This document shows, piece by piece, positions 21,181-32,960 of a stretch of DNA of 64,000 nucleotides. Numbering within the stretch: the first letter of the stretch is position 1; each line of letters starts with the position of its first letter. Both the position numbers and the translations under genes were made by a program. The notes under the pieces are model-generated. The model saw nothing but the letters and a program-made list of their open reading frames with translations. It was not told where the DNA came from and did not search any database. Source of the DNA: Echiichthys vipera (taxonomy: Eukaryota > Chordata > Actinopteri > Perciformes > Trachinidae); NCBI GenBank assembly GCA_963691815.1, contig OY829657.1, positions 26,100,243-26,164,242 of the forward strand, in the 5' to 3' direction.

Positions 21181-23391
21181 GTCCCACCCTTGGTGGCCCT
21201 CTCTGGTCTTGTGGACAGTCTCGTGCCCAATGTCCATAACCTCCACACACGAAACACCCATTGTCCCTAGCCCCCGGTCCTCCCCTGCCTCTTCCCAAGC
21301 CTCCACGAGAGTTAAACCCTCGGCCTCTTCCTGCATAGGTCCTGCATAGAATTGGCCTGCAACTGGGGCAACGGGGATGGGGATTCCCATTGGCGCTGGC
21401 TCCGCCTGTTGTTGGCTCATTGGTGCGTGTGTCTTTGCTTTAGCTGCTTGTTTGTGGCTTGTGCCTTCCTCTCTGGCTTTTGCTAACTGTAATTCAGTCA
21501 GTTGTATTTTCAAATTCTCTACCTCTGTCTTGCTTGCCTCTTTTCTCTCATCTGCTCTACACATGTGATGTTGAAGTGTCCTAATCCATATGTGTAATTG
21601 CTCTGTGTCTGCTCTGGGGTCATCTTCCATCTTGGCCTGCACCTCCTTGTCTGTTCCTTTCATGACTGCAGCCTTGAACATCGATCCTTGGAGTGGGTCT
21701 GTACCTAGATTTGTTCCTGACCTTTCCTGCCAGTCTTTCCTGCATCTCTCCACATAGTCTGCTGGTCCCTCTCTCTCTTTTCTCACAAATGCTACGGTGT
21801 GATGACTACCCTGCTGTGGGAATCTTTTCTTCAGGGCCCCTCCGTATGCTGTGGCGTGGCGGCTGTACGGGTCTCTGTTAGGAACCTATATGGTCCCTGC
21901 ATCTTTCTCTAATTGGTTTGTTGTCCCTAATCCTTATTTCTGTCCAATGAATCTTCTCACATCACCTATTGTAAGCTCTGTGCCTACGGTTAGACCAGCT
22001 AATTTCTGTAAACATATTCCCGCCCCGTCACTGAGCGGTGGTAATTGAGCATTCATGTGTTCATTGTCTGCTAAACTAAATGGTTTATATATTGGTGGTC
22101 CTGACCCTTTCGAGAGCACCAGTGGCATCATGCCCGATGCTTTAGCAACACCGCTATGTGTTCTACACGATATTGGTTCTTCTATTCCCTGTTGAGCTAA
22201 TTTCTTCAGTCCTTCCTCTAATTCATGTTTGTTTCTTCTTACCATTTCCTCTAACTTATTCTTATAAGCTTCCTCTACACTACCTTTGGGCCTTCCTGCC
22301 CCGCCTTTTCCTCTCTTTCTCACTGAGGCATCCTGTTTTGATGAGGCGGCGGACCCTTGGCTCGCACAATCTGACCACATTTCTTCATCTTCTCCTTCAT
22401 CATCTGAATCTGAACTAGCCACGCTTATTTTCAAACGAATGTGTTTATCTTTAAATCCCCCTTTCTTTATTCCATGTCTATCACTTTTCTGACTCCTATG
22501 GTCATAGTCAGAGTCATGATCTGAGTGGTCTGAGTCAATCTCATGTTTGGGTCTGCCTGCTTGATGTCTGTGTCTGTGAGTAGGTGCTTTCTCATTGAAG
22601 GGCAGCCTTGTTACTCCCCCTGTTGCTCCCACTGTCTCTTCCTTTAATTGCTCTCCTAAAGCCCCTACTTTCTGTTGTGCCTTCTCATGCAACCTTTCTT
22701 CCTCATATCGCACTTCTCTCTGACACTGTCTCTCTTTCTCCTTCCGCTTTTCCTCTTCTGTCTGAAGTCTCACCCTCTCAGATTCACCTGCTATTGTCCT
22801 ATAGTCCTCCTCTCTTTCTTCCCTCTTTCTTGTATCCTCATAATCTGTCTTTCTTCTCACTCTTACCTTCATACTTCCTTCTGCCTCAATCGTAGGTAAC
22901 TGTAAAGACAAATCTGGATAAATGCTGCTTGAGGGTGGGGCTGACGGTGGTGGGGGTGGGCCTGGATAGGGTGGAGGCCCTGAGTCTGCCTCTTTCTTCT
23001 CTGCCCTATTTCTCAGCTGTCTCTGCACTACCTCTGCTGCCATTCCGGCCATATGCAAATCTACTCTTCGCTCCTCCCTCTTCTCCTATTCCTTCTTTCT
23101 CTTATGCCACAACCTACTAGGTCCATTAATTCTGTTTCCCACTACTTCTCCACGTGCTCTTTCCTCTTCTAGCTGGATTATTTTAACCATATTCTCCGGC
23201 TCGCCCTCACCCCAACCTTTACACGTTTTCAGATATTCTTTCAAATCCGTTAACCTCGTCTCATATTTCTTTTTATCTTGGCTGTGGGTAGGTCTTCCGG
23301 AGAGGGCCTGTCTTACTACTCTCTGCCGATATTCATCCCAACCTAATCCTGGGCCTGCCATAGTTATTTCAGCTGTTAAAGTACTATTCAC
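21127..23391 (-). pseudogene. Retroviral gag remnant
   Basis: Three open pieces follow each other on the minus strand. The first (23086-23391) is matrix-like, starting at an ATG in a plausible leader context. The second (21934-23058, 374 codons) has a Pro-rich region with the PPPY late-domain motif (near 22970), then a long Glu/Arg/Lys coiled stretch and acidic Ser-rich segments. The third (21127-21786) has a capsid C-terminal-like part ('GPADYVERCRKDW') and a Lys/Glu coil. A CCHC zinc knuckle (CFVCGGYGHWARDC) lies at about 21211-21252 in a different frame from the third piece. Stops and shifts between the pieces mean it is not functional. Confidence 0.85.
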
Positions 23392-24251
23392 AGGTATTTA
23401 TTTGTTCTTTATTCACACACACTCGTTATCCGGTCAGTGGATCTAGTCCCCAATGATCCTCCCCTCACTCAAGCTTCTACTCTACCGTGAGCGGAGTGAG
23501 GCAATAAATCACCAGTTTTACTGACCAAAAGCCGAGTGTCACAGCCCCGTTATTTCCCTGTGTACCCCCAGATAAGAGAAGACCAGTGGTGAGTTTAATC
23601 GTCAGGCTTTTCCGTGATGTCTGCAACAAGCTTCTACTGACAGTGTTTCACTATCAGCGGCTGCAGACAGGGTGTATCCACCATCACAGAAACCTACTCA
23701 CACTTTTATCTGTTTGTGTTCTCTATTATCCTCGAAACCTCCCACACAACAATCCCACAAGTAAACACAACTTTTAGGTATTTCTTATACTTTACAGACC
23801 TACAATTTTCCTTTGGTTCCCAGAACCTAGCTCCCAGAGCTACAAGTTGGTGGCTTTCTAGGCTCACCTAGGGGCTATCCCCCTGTGGCGCTTTTAGTCC
23901 TTAATGCCTAATGTATATTTGAGGGTCTTTACAGCCCCTGGCCTTTCTGCGTTCTTCATTTTACAGCTGATTAACATTATTGACGGATCAGGAGACAAAG
24001 GGCCCCTGGGCACAGACATGTCGTGTTCTGTCTATGTGGGAACAAGACACCCAAATGATTTTGCATCTATATTTAGACATTTTACTTTTACATTACACAG
24101 TTGTTGTGTAGTTACAACATGGACAGCGATGTGTCTGCCAAAGGGATACCTGGATCGTGTTGTGCTGCTGAGACAATCATATCCAAAGACAAAGATCATT
24201 AGATGCTAATTAATGCACAACTAAAGTTAACGCTATTGGCAACATTTCTGT
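23392..24251. other. Retroviral leader and unassigned DNA
   Basis: Positions 23392-23880 probably represent the 5' untranslated leader of the minus-strand provirus. I could not identify a primer-binding site or a 5' LTR in it. From about 23900 to 24250 no feature is supported; 'agggcccctgggcacaga' at about 24000 resembles a word seen at 10520 but is too short to use. Confidence 0.4.
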
Positions 24252-24654
24252 TAGCTGGGTCATTCTACAAAAACGGTGGAAGTGCTTGTTAGTCACCAAA
24301 ATCCATTAAGATGACCTTATAATCACTATTAATTATATATGTCAAATAAAGACTGTCCTTGTAACGATTTAACAAGCTGGAAAGGAAAAAAGCTGGATAG
24401 AATAAATTAAACCAAAGTCTTTTTTATAGGCATAGGGGTAACACATTTGAACAGAATAATTGCTAACATTTAGTAGTTTGATATTATTGTATATGGTTGA
24501 AAATATGTAGTCTGATATATAGCAGCCATTTTGTGAAAATTATGTTTTCCCTCACCAGTGACATTCCTGTATAAGATAAACAACAGAGTTTGTTAGAAGG
24601 AATACATTACCGAAGATTTGTATCACCTAGATTCCACCAGGAATGACCCAGCTA
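24252..24654. mobile_element. Miniature inverted-repeat element, 403 bp
   Basis: Perfect 12-bp inverted ends, gctgggtcattc (24254-24265) and gaatgacccagc (24641-24652), are each bordered by TA, consistent with a TA target duplication. The interior has no coding frame. It is a non-autonomous DNA transposon; the TA duplication would fit several superfamilies. Confidence 0.75.
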
Positions 24655-25627
24655 TAAAGTAAAGAACTAACATGATGTACCAAGCTAATGTATGTATAAG
24701 GTATGTTAGCAAAGTTGATACATTAGCAACTAGCTATATAGCTAGCTGATTCTTCTAATGAGTGTAGCGATGCTTTCATTTAAAACACTACTACTGCCCA
24801 GTCAGTAATTACATTACAGTTACTAAAGTAATGATAAGTTTCGCCTGTGTTTTGAGGGTTTGTTGTGCTACCAGGATGCAACGGTAGTAGGGTTGATATC
24901 AGTTTCTCAATTGATCGGTGCCTTATGTGTTAGCTTAGCTTGTACAAAATACGAAGAGATATATTTTCCTTTTTAGCTTTCTCTTCTTATCTAGCTAGCG
25001 AGCTAGCCACGGGTAAACCTGCATTTAGGAATCGCCGGGTTCTGGTCAGACTTTGGGGATGTGTGTTCTGGAATCCTGTTCCTGTTTATATCTTCATGTG
25101 TGAGGATGCAACATGATGGTGTGGAGAGTTTGGCGTTGTTGAAAGGATAACGTTGGCATTTTCACATCATCAACAAATATGTATAACTAGAGACCATCTT
25201 GCCATGGGATCACACCAGCTGCATAAATAAATTGGGCCAGTGCCATAGAGCGGTCAGACAATCCCTTCCCTAAATCCTACCCCCCAGCACTCTTACTCGG
25301 ACCACTCCCATCCTTGAACGTGGCCTTTATTTTGATCTAAACTACACACCGGTACAGTTTCATGACTGTATCTTGCACTGCTGCGATGCTATCGTGGTGA
25401 CAAAGAGAAAGATGGATAAACACCTGGCAAAATACTCTAAACCTTTTCTGTGGTCGGTTCTGCTACATTAAGTGTCTCCAGGACCACATTTTTAGAAGAG
25501 GACACACACACACACACACACTCAAAAGGTGAAAACAATACTGATATGAAATAAAAAGTCAATGATTGTTTTAGTCAGTTTAAGTAAATGATTTATATTA
25601 AGTCTCTAAGAAGAAAATCCATTTCTT
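24655..25627. other. Unassigned DNA
   Basis: AT-rich with many gctagc/ttagct words at 24700-25010. A short CA repeat lies at 25501-25520. No gene or transposon ends are recognised here; the missing 3' end of the hAT copy beginning at 25628 may lie in this stretch. Confidence 0.45.
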
Positions 25628-26969
25628 TCAGTTTGTCTGCAGTGTTTCCTCTACCATTATATTACATAAATAAATGGCTCTCTTAAACATATCTTCAGCC
25701 CCAGAGTCTGTGCGGAGATCTGTCAAAGTTTCAGTCATTGCTGTCTTATACTGAGCTGCTTTGCCCAAATCCACATTTTCCCCCTGCAGGTAACAGTGGA
25801 GCCCTTCAGTTATCCCAAGGACTTTGGAAAACACTACCAGCATGAGGATTGGTCTTCAGTTTGCAGAGCTTTGACAGGATTCCTTGGGCCATGGCTGTCT
25901 TCATGGTTTGGAGACATGTAAGAATTGCAGGGAGGTTGCTACAGCTTTGACAGACCTCACCTGGCTTGCCCATCTAGTTGTGGAGAGCTGCACAAGTTCA
26001 GATGTCTTCAGTCCAAGTTGGTTTTGGACTTCTTTGAACTTGATGTGGTTGAAGAGGGAGTTGTTGAAGAATGTGTAAATATTTCCAATCAGGTCAAAGC
26101 ATGCTGTAGCTTCTAGTATGGCTCTACATAAGTGGGACAGAACCAGGTTCAGCTTTTGTGCATAACAGTGCACATAAACTCTTCTCTCCGATTCTGGGTG
26201 TCGCTCTCTGAAGGCCCCTCCCCCCACTGCTCCACTCATTACTGCTGCTCCGTCGTACGTTTGAGCAACACACATGAGGCCCTCTAAGTTGTGGGACTGA
26301 AGCACCGCCTCTATACCATCTACAATGGATTTTGCATCAAAGTTGTCCAGCTTGTATAGACCAGGATGTAATTTGTTTGATGACTTGTTCAATGCTGGTA
26401 ATCATCTCATTTTGGTATGGATGGGAGAGGAAGGCTGTATTTTTTAGTGTTGTATATTTTTGAAGAAAAGGGTTAAACTGTGTGAGGAGCTTTATGCATT
26501 CTAGGAAGTTGCCTGAGTTACGGCTATCATCCTGTTCGTTATGGCCACGGAATGTGATGCCTTGCTTTCCAAGAAAGACGGCTACAATACACTGAAGGTA
26601 GGTCTGCGTTTGCAGTATGCAACTGATCAACCACATCCCCATAGGTTTCTGTGTCTTTAAAGCTCTACCAGCAGACCATGCTTGTCTTGTGAAGCTCGAT
26701 TTCTCATGCTCACAGAAGGGATTTAAAGCTCTTTTCCAATTACAAAATCTTGAGCTCCTGATGAGAACATCCTTATTGGGTCGGACATGCTGCTGACATG
26801 GAAAGCAAAATGCAGAGTCTCTGGAGACAGAGTACTCCAGCCAACGAAATTCCTCAAACCAGCTCTTGTGAAAGGCCCTCTGCTGGATACCAAATTGGCT
26901 GAATGGGTACTGGGAGAGGGGCACCTGCTTTGGGCCACTTTCCTTTGTCCCTAAATTGATAAGAGGCAA
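25628..26969 (-). pseudogene. hAT transposase of the TTF/DUF4371 (ZMYM1-like) type, broken
   Basis: Three minus-strand pieces follow in order. Piece 1 (26337-26969) begins near 'VPLSQYPFSQFG' and holds the TTF-type zinc-finger region ('WFEEFRWLEYSVSRDSAFCF', 'CQQH') and the 'GITFRGHNE' block. Piece 2 (25901-26392) has the RNase H-like core with 'CVAQTYDGAAVMSG' and 'LVQLSTTRWASQ'. Piece 3 (25628-25843) continues with 'VLGITEGLHCYLQG' and 'DLRTDSGAEDMF'. The C-terminal hAT dimerisation domain is absent. The pieces lie in different frames. The whole family protein is usually 600-800 residues; about 430 codons remain here. Confidence 0.8.
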
Positions 26970-27888
26970 TCCACCTGCTCTCCCTTGTTGCTGTGCTGTC
27001 CTCTGCTGCTCATCCCTGCATGTAGCTGATTTATCTGCTTAAAAAAGCAAAGTCCTTCTCTCACATGTCACATTACAGTAAAAGGGACTAAATTTCACCA
27101 AGTCACCACTAAATTCTTGAAATGGTTTTCACTTTTCATAAAGAGCAGGATTAGTCTAGAACCATTCACTTAATAATTAAATTATTAAATATTTAATATT
27201 TAAATAATTAAATAAATAGAAGACCATTATTCATTTTACAAACCTGAAACAACATCTGGAGCTGATGCTGATGCAGCTGAAGTGGATGGCAGCTGATCTG
27301 TATAGCAAAATACACAGTTACACAGGTTATATGTGATCAATTTAACCTTCACTTTAGATTTTTATCATGTAGCGTTAATGTTGTCATTCACTTTCATTGC
27401 GTATGCTAACTGTTATTACAACTGACGCTAATGGAAACCCTCCAGCAAAAACTCTAACTTTATTAGTCCGTAACTTGTCACAAACGAGTGAGTAATCTAA
27501 AAATTCACAAACCTAAAACTTTGGTGTTGCCACTGGGTCGTTGTGCTGCCGCTGAGGAAAAAAAAGCGTATGTCCACCATGTAGCTACGTCCATCTGACA
27601 GATCTGAAACTCGCTGGATCAACACAGGAAACAGAATCAGAGAGGAGGACACACTACTTCTCGGCGGGGCAGGATATGAACGCATGTAACTTTCCGCTGC
27701 TGCTGCCTCTCTGTTGGACATCAGTACTGCAGGAAGGCTACACTTCAGACTCAAGTGCGGTCAGGGGAGGAAGACTGACATAAACCGCATAGAGCTTTTT
27801 TCCCCCTACTGTAAACATTTGGGGCTTTGGCAAAAACATCCGGGGCTTGAGCCCCAGTAGCCATCCCCTAACCCTGCCCCATGAAAGT
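25628..27888 (-). mobile_element. Probable extent of the hAT element
   Basis: Upstream of the transposase the minus strand continues with a possible first exon (27497-27754). It then ends near 27888 in 'cagggttaggggatggctac' and a 'ggggctcaagccccgg' hairpin, similar in style to other hAT ends in this window (the 'acatttggggct' word recurs at 32275). The 3' end and an 8-bp duplication were not found, so the outline is approximate. Confidence 0.45.
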
Positions 27889-28489
27889 TAAGTAAATTTG
27901 ATTTAATTGAATTTTCTGTATGGTGTCAGATCCCAACAGAAGTCATTTAAGGATCCCTTTCCTATAGAACAGCTCTTGTACTTTTAGTAAACAAACTAAA
28001 CAGCCTTATGTTATTTATCTTCTTTACGCGACAGCATGTAAATTCTGTCTCTACATGGCTGCAGGTTTGAAATTCTCAGATAATAGATTCAATTGTTCAA
28101 AGATCGTTTGTTAAATTGTTTGGGAAGAGGCTCCTACAGGAAAAACAAAACTGAACCTTAACAGAGATCCTATATTTATTATTTTGTTGGAGAAGATGAT
28201 TCCCTCCTACAAAAAACAACTAAAACAGTATCAAACAAACTGAAATGCTTTCTTTATTTTGTTTTGCTTGAAACCAAAAAGTGATTTTTGTTTTAACTTT
28301 GGACTGTTGGGGAACATTAATACTTTGCTCAGGTGAATTTCAATCTCAATGTGCAATACTAATATTCTCTTCTGTGCCTTGGTGTATATTTAGAATATTT
28401 AAAAGATATTGTTCCCGTTACTCGTACATTTCCCTGTTTATATTGCTCATACTGTATATTTCTATATTTTTCTAAAATGTATTTGTTTT
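27889..28489. other. AT-rich DNA, possibly LINE 3' UTR
   Basis: No coding sequence. Part of it may belong to the LINE whose terminus is at 28490-28572, but without a second copy the upstream limit cannot be set. Confidence 0.35.
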
Positions 28490-28572
28490 TATTGACGCTT
28501 TATTGACCACTTTGCTGCTGTAATAAGGAAATTTCCCCTTTGTGGGACTAATAAAGGAATATCTTATCTTAC
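28490..28572 (+). mobile_element. LINE/SINE-type 3' terminus
   Basis: The plus strand reads 'ggaaatttcccctttgtggg' then 'actaataaaggaata' and a short ATCTT repeat. This is the shared 3' terminus of several teleost LINEs and the SINEs that use their machinery. The SINE at 45110-45474 ends in a closely similar motif on its own strand. Confidence 0.6.
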
Positions 28573-28844
28573 CTCATTCTAGACCCTTTGGACAATTATT
28601 TCAAAGACATTTTCTGATGCCAGGTGTGGCTCATAGAGTTTGCATTGTGACTCTGATTATTGTTTGTATAATTGTGATCCTTCTGTCTGGTGATTTAATA
28701 AGTGGGTCTAGAATGTGTTAACGCTGATGCCTTTATCCATGTGGGGATTGACCTATAATACAAACCTAATCATTCAATTTTCTGATTAAACACCGGCTAG
28801 CACAACAAGAAAACATTCATGCAACCTGCTACAGTGGAAACTAG

Positions 28845-29445
28845 GGTTGGGACTTTGATGTGTTTAAAGAGCTGTTGCTGGGTTCAGTGGGCGACATTTG
28901 ATTTCTAAGAAACGACCAAGTGGAAACATGGACAAGCGCACGGCTGTGGAAGAATTCACCTCCCACCGGAGCTCTTCAGCCTCTGAACATGCTGCAGCTA
29001 ATGTTAGCACAGACAACGCTGAACATGCTGCAGCTAACGTTAGCACAGACAACACTGAACATGCTGCAGCTAACGTTAGCACAGACAACGCTGAACATGC
29101 TGCAGCTAACATTAGCACAGACAACGCTCCTAGGAGGGACTGTCATTAGTTGATGGGTCATTTTTGTTTGGGAGAAAAAGCACTCTGTGTTTTTCTGTGT
29201 ATTATCTTTTTATTTTATGCCAAGGATATTATTCTAAATATTTTTGCAATGTTAGGTTTTCACTTTTCTTGAAAATACTGTACTAAGCACTGTTTTATTT
29301 TTTATAATTTAAGTCATATATCCAAATCCATTTAAATTGAAAAATGTTGCTCCTGTGTCAAATATTGATATGCGATTAATCACGATTTATTAATTATCAA
29401 ACCTCTAACTAATTAGATTAATTTTATTAATCGTCGCCCACCACT
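28845..29445. mobile_element. Non-autonomous DNA element with minisatellite interior
   Basis: The left side 'ctagggttgggactttgat' (about 28842) and the right side with 'gattaatcacgatttattaa', 'ctaattagattaatttt' and 'attaatcgtcgcccacca' are end-like sequences seen in abundant fish elements. The ends are not perfect inverted repeats here and no target duplication is seen. The interior holds a 36-bp minisatellite that is open in two plus-strand frames. Confidence 0.45.
28985..29128 (+). repeat. 36-bp tandem repeat, 4 copies (12-residue coding period)
   Basis: Four units of 36 bp start gaacatgctgcagctaa. One frame (28898-29149) encodes EHAAANVSTDNA four times with two conservative changes, preceded by 'MDKRTAVEEFTSHRSSSAS'. 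The unit is a multiple of three, so copy number can vary without a frame shift. Two other frames on the same and opposite strand are also open, which weakens the coding case. Confidence 0.9.
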
Positions 29446-30164
29446 ATTAAAGACATATTTGTAAAGTTTGCCCCATATTATCTTTACATATTGCCCCCCT
29501 CCGATTTTGTATATTTTCTAACTTGTTTGTGAATGTGTTTGTGTGCATGGTTACTGTTTTATTACAGTCTTTATGTTTTCTGTCTGTCAGCATTCTTCCT
29601 ACTGTGGTTGAATGTGTAAAATCTTTATTAAAAGCTATATTTAAAGTCTTTACTCATTATGGATGCATTCAAAACACTAGCTTCTCACAGCTGCAGGACA
29701 AAACACACACACACACACACACTCCTGTGATTGATTTCTATGGCTGAGTGTGCGGGAGAGCAAATTGATCGTGTCATTGGCTGGTAAGCATGGGGAGGAA
29801 AGAGGGAGACATCACATATGCTTTGTGTTCATCGATCTAACCTCTGAGATAAATTAATTTCTCTCTCTACCTGGTGCTGTGCTGCTAACTCCTCTAGCCC
29901 ATCAGTGAAAATGGATTCTCTGGAACCACCAAAAAGGGTCTCAGATTTTCTTCCCTTGATGATGAATGTCCTTGATAGCATCTCGTAGCCCAGGACCCTT
30001 CAGTGATCTCATCACCTTCTTAGACCTGCAAAGTCAATGTGGAAGTCTGTTGATTTAAAAGACTTCAAGTGCTAGACTAGCTTTCAGTGATGTGTTTAAG
30101 ACATAATTTAATTGGATCATCATTTCTGCTGCAGAGTTACATGACTGCCTGGTAGTGGTAGAGG
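29446..30164. other. Unassigned DNA with a short CA repeat
   Basis: No gene or element ends are recognised; 29702-29722 is a CA microsatellite of about 10 units. Confidence 0.45.
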
Positions 30165-30230
30165 TGTCCAAACTACGGCCCGTGTCAAATTTGACAGCTG
30201 ACCTACGGTATATTTGGTCTTTTGACAAGA
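30165..30230 (+). mobile_element. hAT (Charlie-like) terminal fragment
   Basis: The stretch 'agaggtgtccaaactacggc' then 'ccgtgtcaaattt' resembles the 5' terminus of widespread vertebrate hAT elements (CAGxGGTxxCCAAACTACGGCCC). Only this end is seen, so it is a relic or chance match. Confidence 0.4.
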
Positions 30231-30619
30231 TCTAAATGCATTTCATATTGTAAACACTTGGTGTCAGTATCAACATATAGAAATATTAGTCACAGGAAGC
30301 ACTCTGCACCAGATGGGAGGATAACTGTGAGGGAAAATCTCAAAACCTGGCTACGTTCCAGATGTCAGGCTTCAGGAAGGAAACAACAACCTAAAGCTAG
30401 TAGGAAGGAATGTAGGAAGCTAGTAACCTACATTTAGCTAGTCTGTATGGAATCTGAAATTGCAGTTGCAGGACAAAAGACAACTTGTGAACACACCTAG
30501 GAGTAGGCTGCAATCCATCTCGCAGGACATTCATGCTCAATCAATTCTCTGACATGGACAGTGGGCTTGGTTGATATGACAAAGCAGCGCTCATCCATGA
30601 CTCCATGAACAAGGCTGTT

Positions 30620-31029
30620 GCTGTGTCCCAAATCACACACTGCAGAGTGTGCCCTCTGTACTGACACGATCAGCTCACTCAATTTAACCCAGTGAGTGCT
30701 CTCTCAGATCACACACTGCCACCCTGCACTTATCCGAAATTTTTCCAAAAGCTTTTCCAACAACTCTTCTAAAAAATTCTTGGGATCCTCTTTTTACATT
30801 GATACAGTGATCTAGCTGTTGCCGCTCCGTTGCGCTGTTGTTCCGACAATTAACAGTTAGAATTAAGTCCTGCCTCTTCCACTAGGTAGACAAAATGATG
30901 GCGGTTGAGGGCGTTGATAGTCCATCGATCCACACTCAATGGTTTGGCCGTTTTTGAGTGTGTGACCGGATAAATGCAGTACACTTCACTTTACCGACTT
31001 CCGGCGTGAACGCACATTTGGGACACAGC
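30620..31029. mobile_element. Miniature inverted-repeat element, 410 bp
   Basis: Inverted ends gctgtgtcccaaat (30620-30633) and atttgggacacagc (31016-31029) are a perfect 14-bp match. The motif is a common terminus of fish non-autonomous elements. There is no coding frame and no clear target duplication. Confidence 0.7.
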
Positions 31030-32250
31030 AGTAGGACAGTCGAGTGACTGTTGTCCAAACTAAAGGTTAGTAAAACAGGTGAAGTGAATATAACGTTGGT
31101 ACTATAGCCTAGTGGTTACAAACCAATAGTGAATGACACACTGATGAATTATGTTTGTCTTTTCTATGACATCTTGAATCTATGAAATCTACATTATTAT
31201 ATTCAGGAATGTGGTTAGATAAAAAGAGAGACAGACTTCCTGTCAGTGACCCTTATTTTCAAAAATATGTTTTATCATCTATATCCTTCCCTGTTTATTG
31301 AGTGAAAAATGTTTTATTCATTTTGATGTTCGACTTTTTGATTTAAGCCAAAAATGTCAAAACCACAAGTTGAGTCAGATGGCTTGCCCTCCTCTGCTTC
31401 CCAGGCAACATCAATAAGTAACAGTGGTTTTAGCTAAACCTTCTTCTGAGGCCGTTCCTGGGCTCATCTGAAGGAGGCATAACAGCACAGATGTAGCCAG
31501 ATGGTTCAGGGCAAGCACCAAGACTCTCACTACTTTGTTTCTATTACTACCACACTTCAGCAGCCCCAGAGATACTTTCTTGGCAGCCTGCTGCAGCCCT
31601 GGAACAAGACCTTGGAGACTCCATGACCCAGACCAATTCATCAAACTCCCTTCTCCTCGTGTCTCCAGTGTTGAGTACTGACTGGGCCTGTTGTCACAGC
31701 AACTCTTAACAACCCTCTCCAACGTCCCCATGCAAAAGGGACACTGGAAATAACTCAGCACCCTCACAGGGCTTTATTACCAACAGACTGACACAGTAGG
31801 CAGGATGGCTAGATAGGAGAGCCAGTCAGACAGGCTTTTTTAGGACACGGTCCCCTATAGATTCAGTTGATCTTCATTAAGGGTGCACAGCCCTGTGTGT
31901 CATATAATGTCTTGATGAAAAGGTAATCCTCAGTAGGATACCGGTTAGTTACAGGAAGAAAAATAACACAATTCTGGGGGGAAAAGAATATAATTTTAAA
32001 AAATAATAAAAAGTCAAAACATATATATGTTGAGTTACACATTCCTTTACATACATTAATATACTGTATATTACATAGATGCGCATTGCATGTTGTTTGT
32101 ACTCCACCCTTGTGCCCTTTTCCTCACCTTTTCCTCCCTGGTTGAGAATGTATTTCGGATTAATTGAAAATTTATTGACAGGTCAAATTATTAAGGTTGA
32201 CAAATAGTAATAATATGAGGGAGGCGATGGATGCAGTGATGACCTTGGGC
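31030..32250. other. Unassigned DNA with a minus open frame
   Basis: A frame of 118 codons on the minus strand (31411-31767) and a partly open plus strand over the same stretch show no domain I can name. The composition is richer in G/C than its surroundings, so it may be a decayed transposon exon. The rest is AT-rich. Confidence 0.35.
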
Positions 32251-32611
32251 AGGCGCGTCGCTAGCTGGTGAAAACATTTGGGGCTGTAGCCGAGAAGTCC
32301 TTATCAGACAGGGGTTTCTACTTTCAGCTGAAAGAGTCTGCGGTTGCCATAGTGAGAACAGTTGTTAGAAACAGGAAGAGAATTTGTAGCTGTCCTGGTG
32401 AATGCCTCTATGTTTAGTTATTCATGAATGTTAAACATAACGTCCCCTCCCTGATCATTCGTTTGTTGTTTGTTGTTACATAAACAGGAAGAGAGCAAGT
32501 TACTCTTCCTAATAATATCTATGTCTAATTAATTTTCTAAATGAATCTATTTGTCTTTAAAACCTGCCTGTCTAAACACATGTGCCTATAATTTTATTCA
32601 CCACTTAAAAC

Positions 32612-32614
<3 letters not shown>

Positions 32615-32649
<35 letters not shown>
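32615..32649. repeat. (TA)n microsatellite
   Basis: About 17 TA units. Confidence 0.97.
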
Positions 32650-32652
<3 letters not shown>

Positions 32653-32730
32653 CGCTGAGGCCCTCAGCTGAAAGTCTCCAGTTATCAGAGTCACTGTTAA
32701 ACTGAAACACCAGCAAGTCTTTAGTTTGAG

Positions 32731-32835
32731 TTTGATTCTGAAGTTAATAAGTCAGTCTGCTTTAAGTTTGATTTTGAAGTTATCAAGTCAGTCTGCTTTA
32801 AGTTTGATTCTGAAGTGATCAAGTCAGTCTGCAGT
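32731..32835. repeat. 36-bp tandem repeat, ~2.9 copies
   Basis: Units beginning tttgattctgaagt lie at 32731, 32767 and 32803. They share 'aagtcagtctgc' and differ at a few bases. Confidence 0.9.
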
Positions 32836-32960
32836 CTTCATCATCATTATGTTTGTTGTTTTTAAACGGCACAGAGGTCTGGGGCTATAACTCTGAACGC
32901 CCAGGTCTTCCGATGTGCCTGACCTTGATGATCTGATGTGATCTCATACACAGACTCTTT

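Larger units (their letters stand above)
15426..23880 (-). mobile_element. Class I endogenous retrovirus (gamma/epsilon-like), decayed
   Basis: The order on the minus strand is leader, gag, protease remnant, reverse transcriptase, part of RNase H, integrase, a scrap of env, polypurine tract, 3' LTR. The coding parts carry stops and frame breaks, and several domains are deleted. An L2 LINE (17999-19376) is inserted in pol, so the provirus is older than that L2. I find no 5' LTR: beyond the gag leader (about 23400-23880) nothing matches the LTR. It belongs to the same family as the solo LTR at 6909-7722. The 4-bp target duplication of that LTR and a GPY/F-like integrase tail fit class I retroviruses. 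The upstream limit is approximate. Confidence 0.85.
32251..32960. mobile_element. Possible hAT derivative (one end visible)
   Basis: 'gggcaggcgcgtcgctagct' and 'acatttggggctgtagcc' at 32250-32290 look like a hAT terminus and sub-terminal hairpin. No matching right end was found. The interior contains a TA microsatellite and a 36-bp tandem repeat. Confidence 0.35.

Noticed and set aside
22600..23120. Plus-strand Leu/Ser-rich open frames opposite gag
   Set aside because: They are antisense shadows of the purine-rich gag coiled region.
28985..29128. CRISPR-like array
   Set aside because: Head-to-tail units without variable spacers in a vertebrate genome; also rejected for the other tandem repeats.
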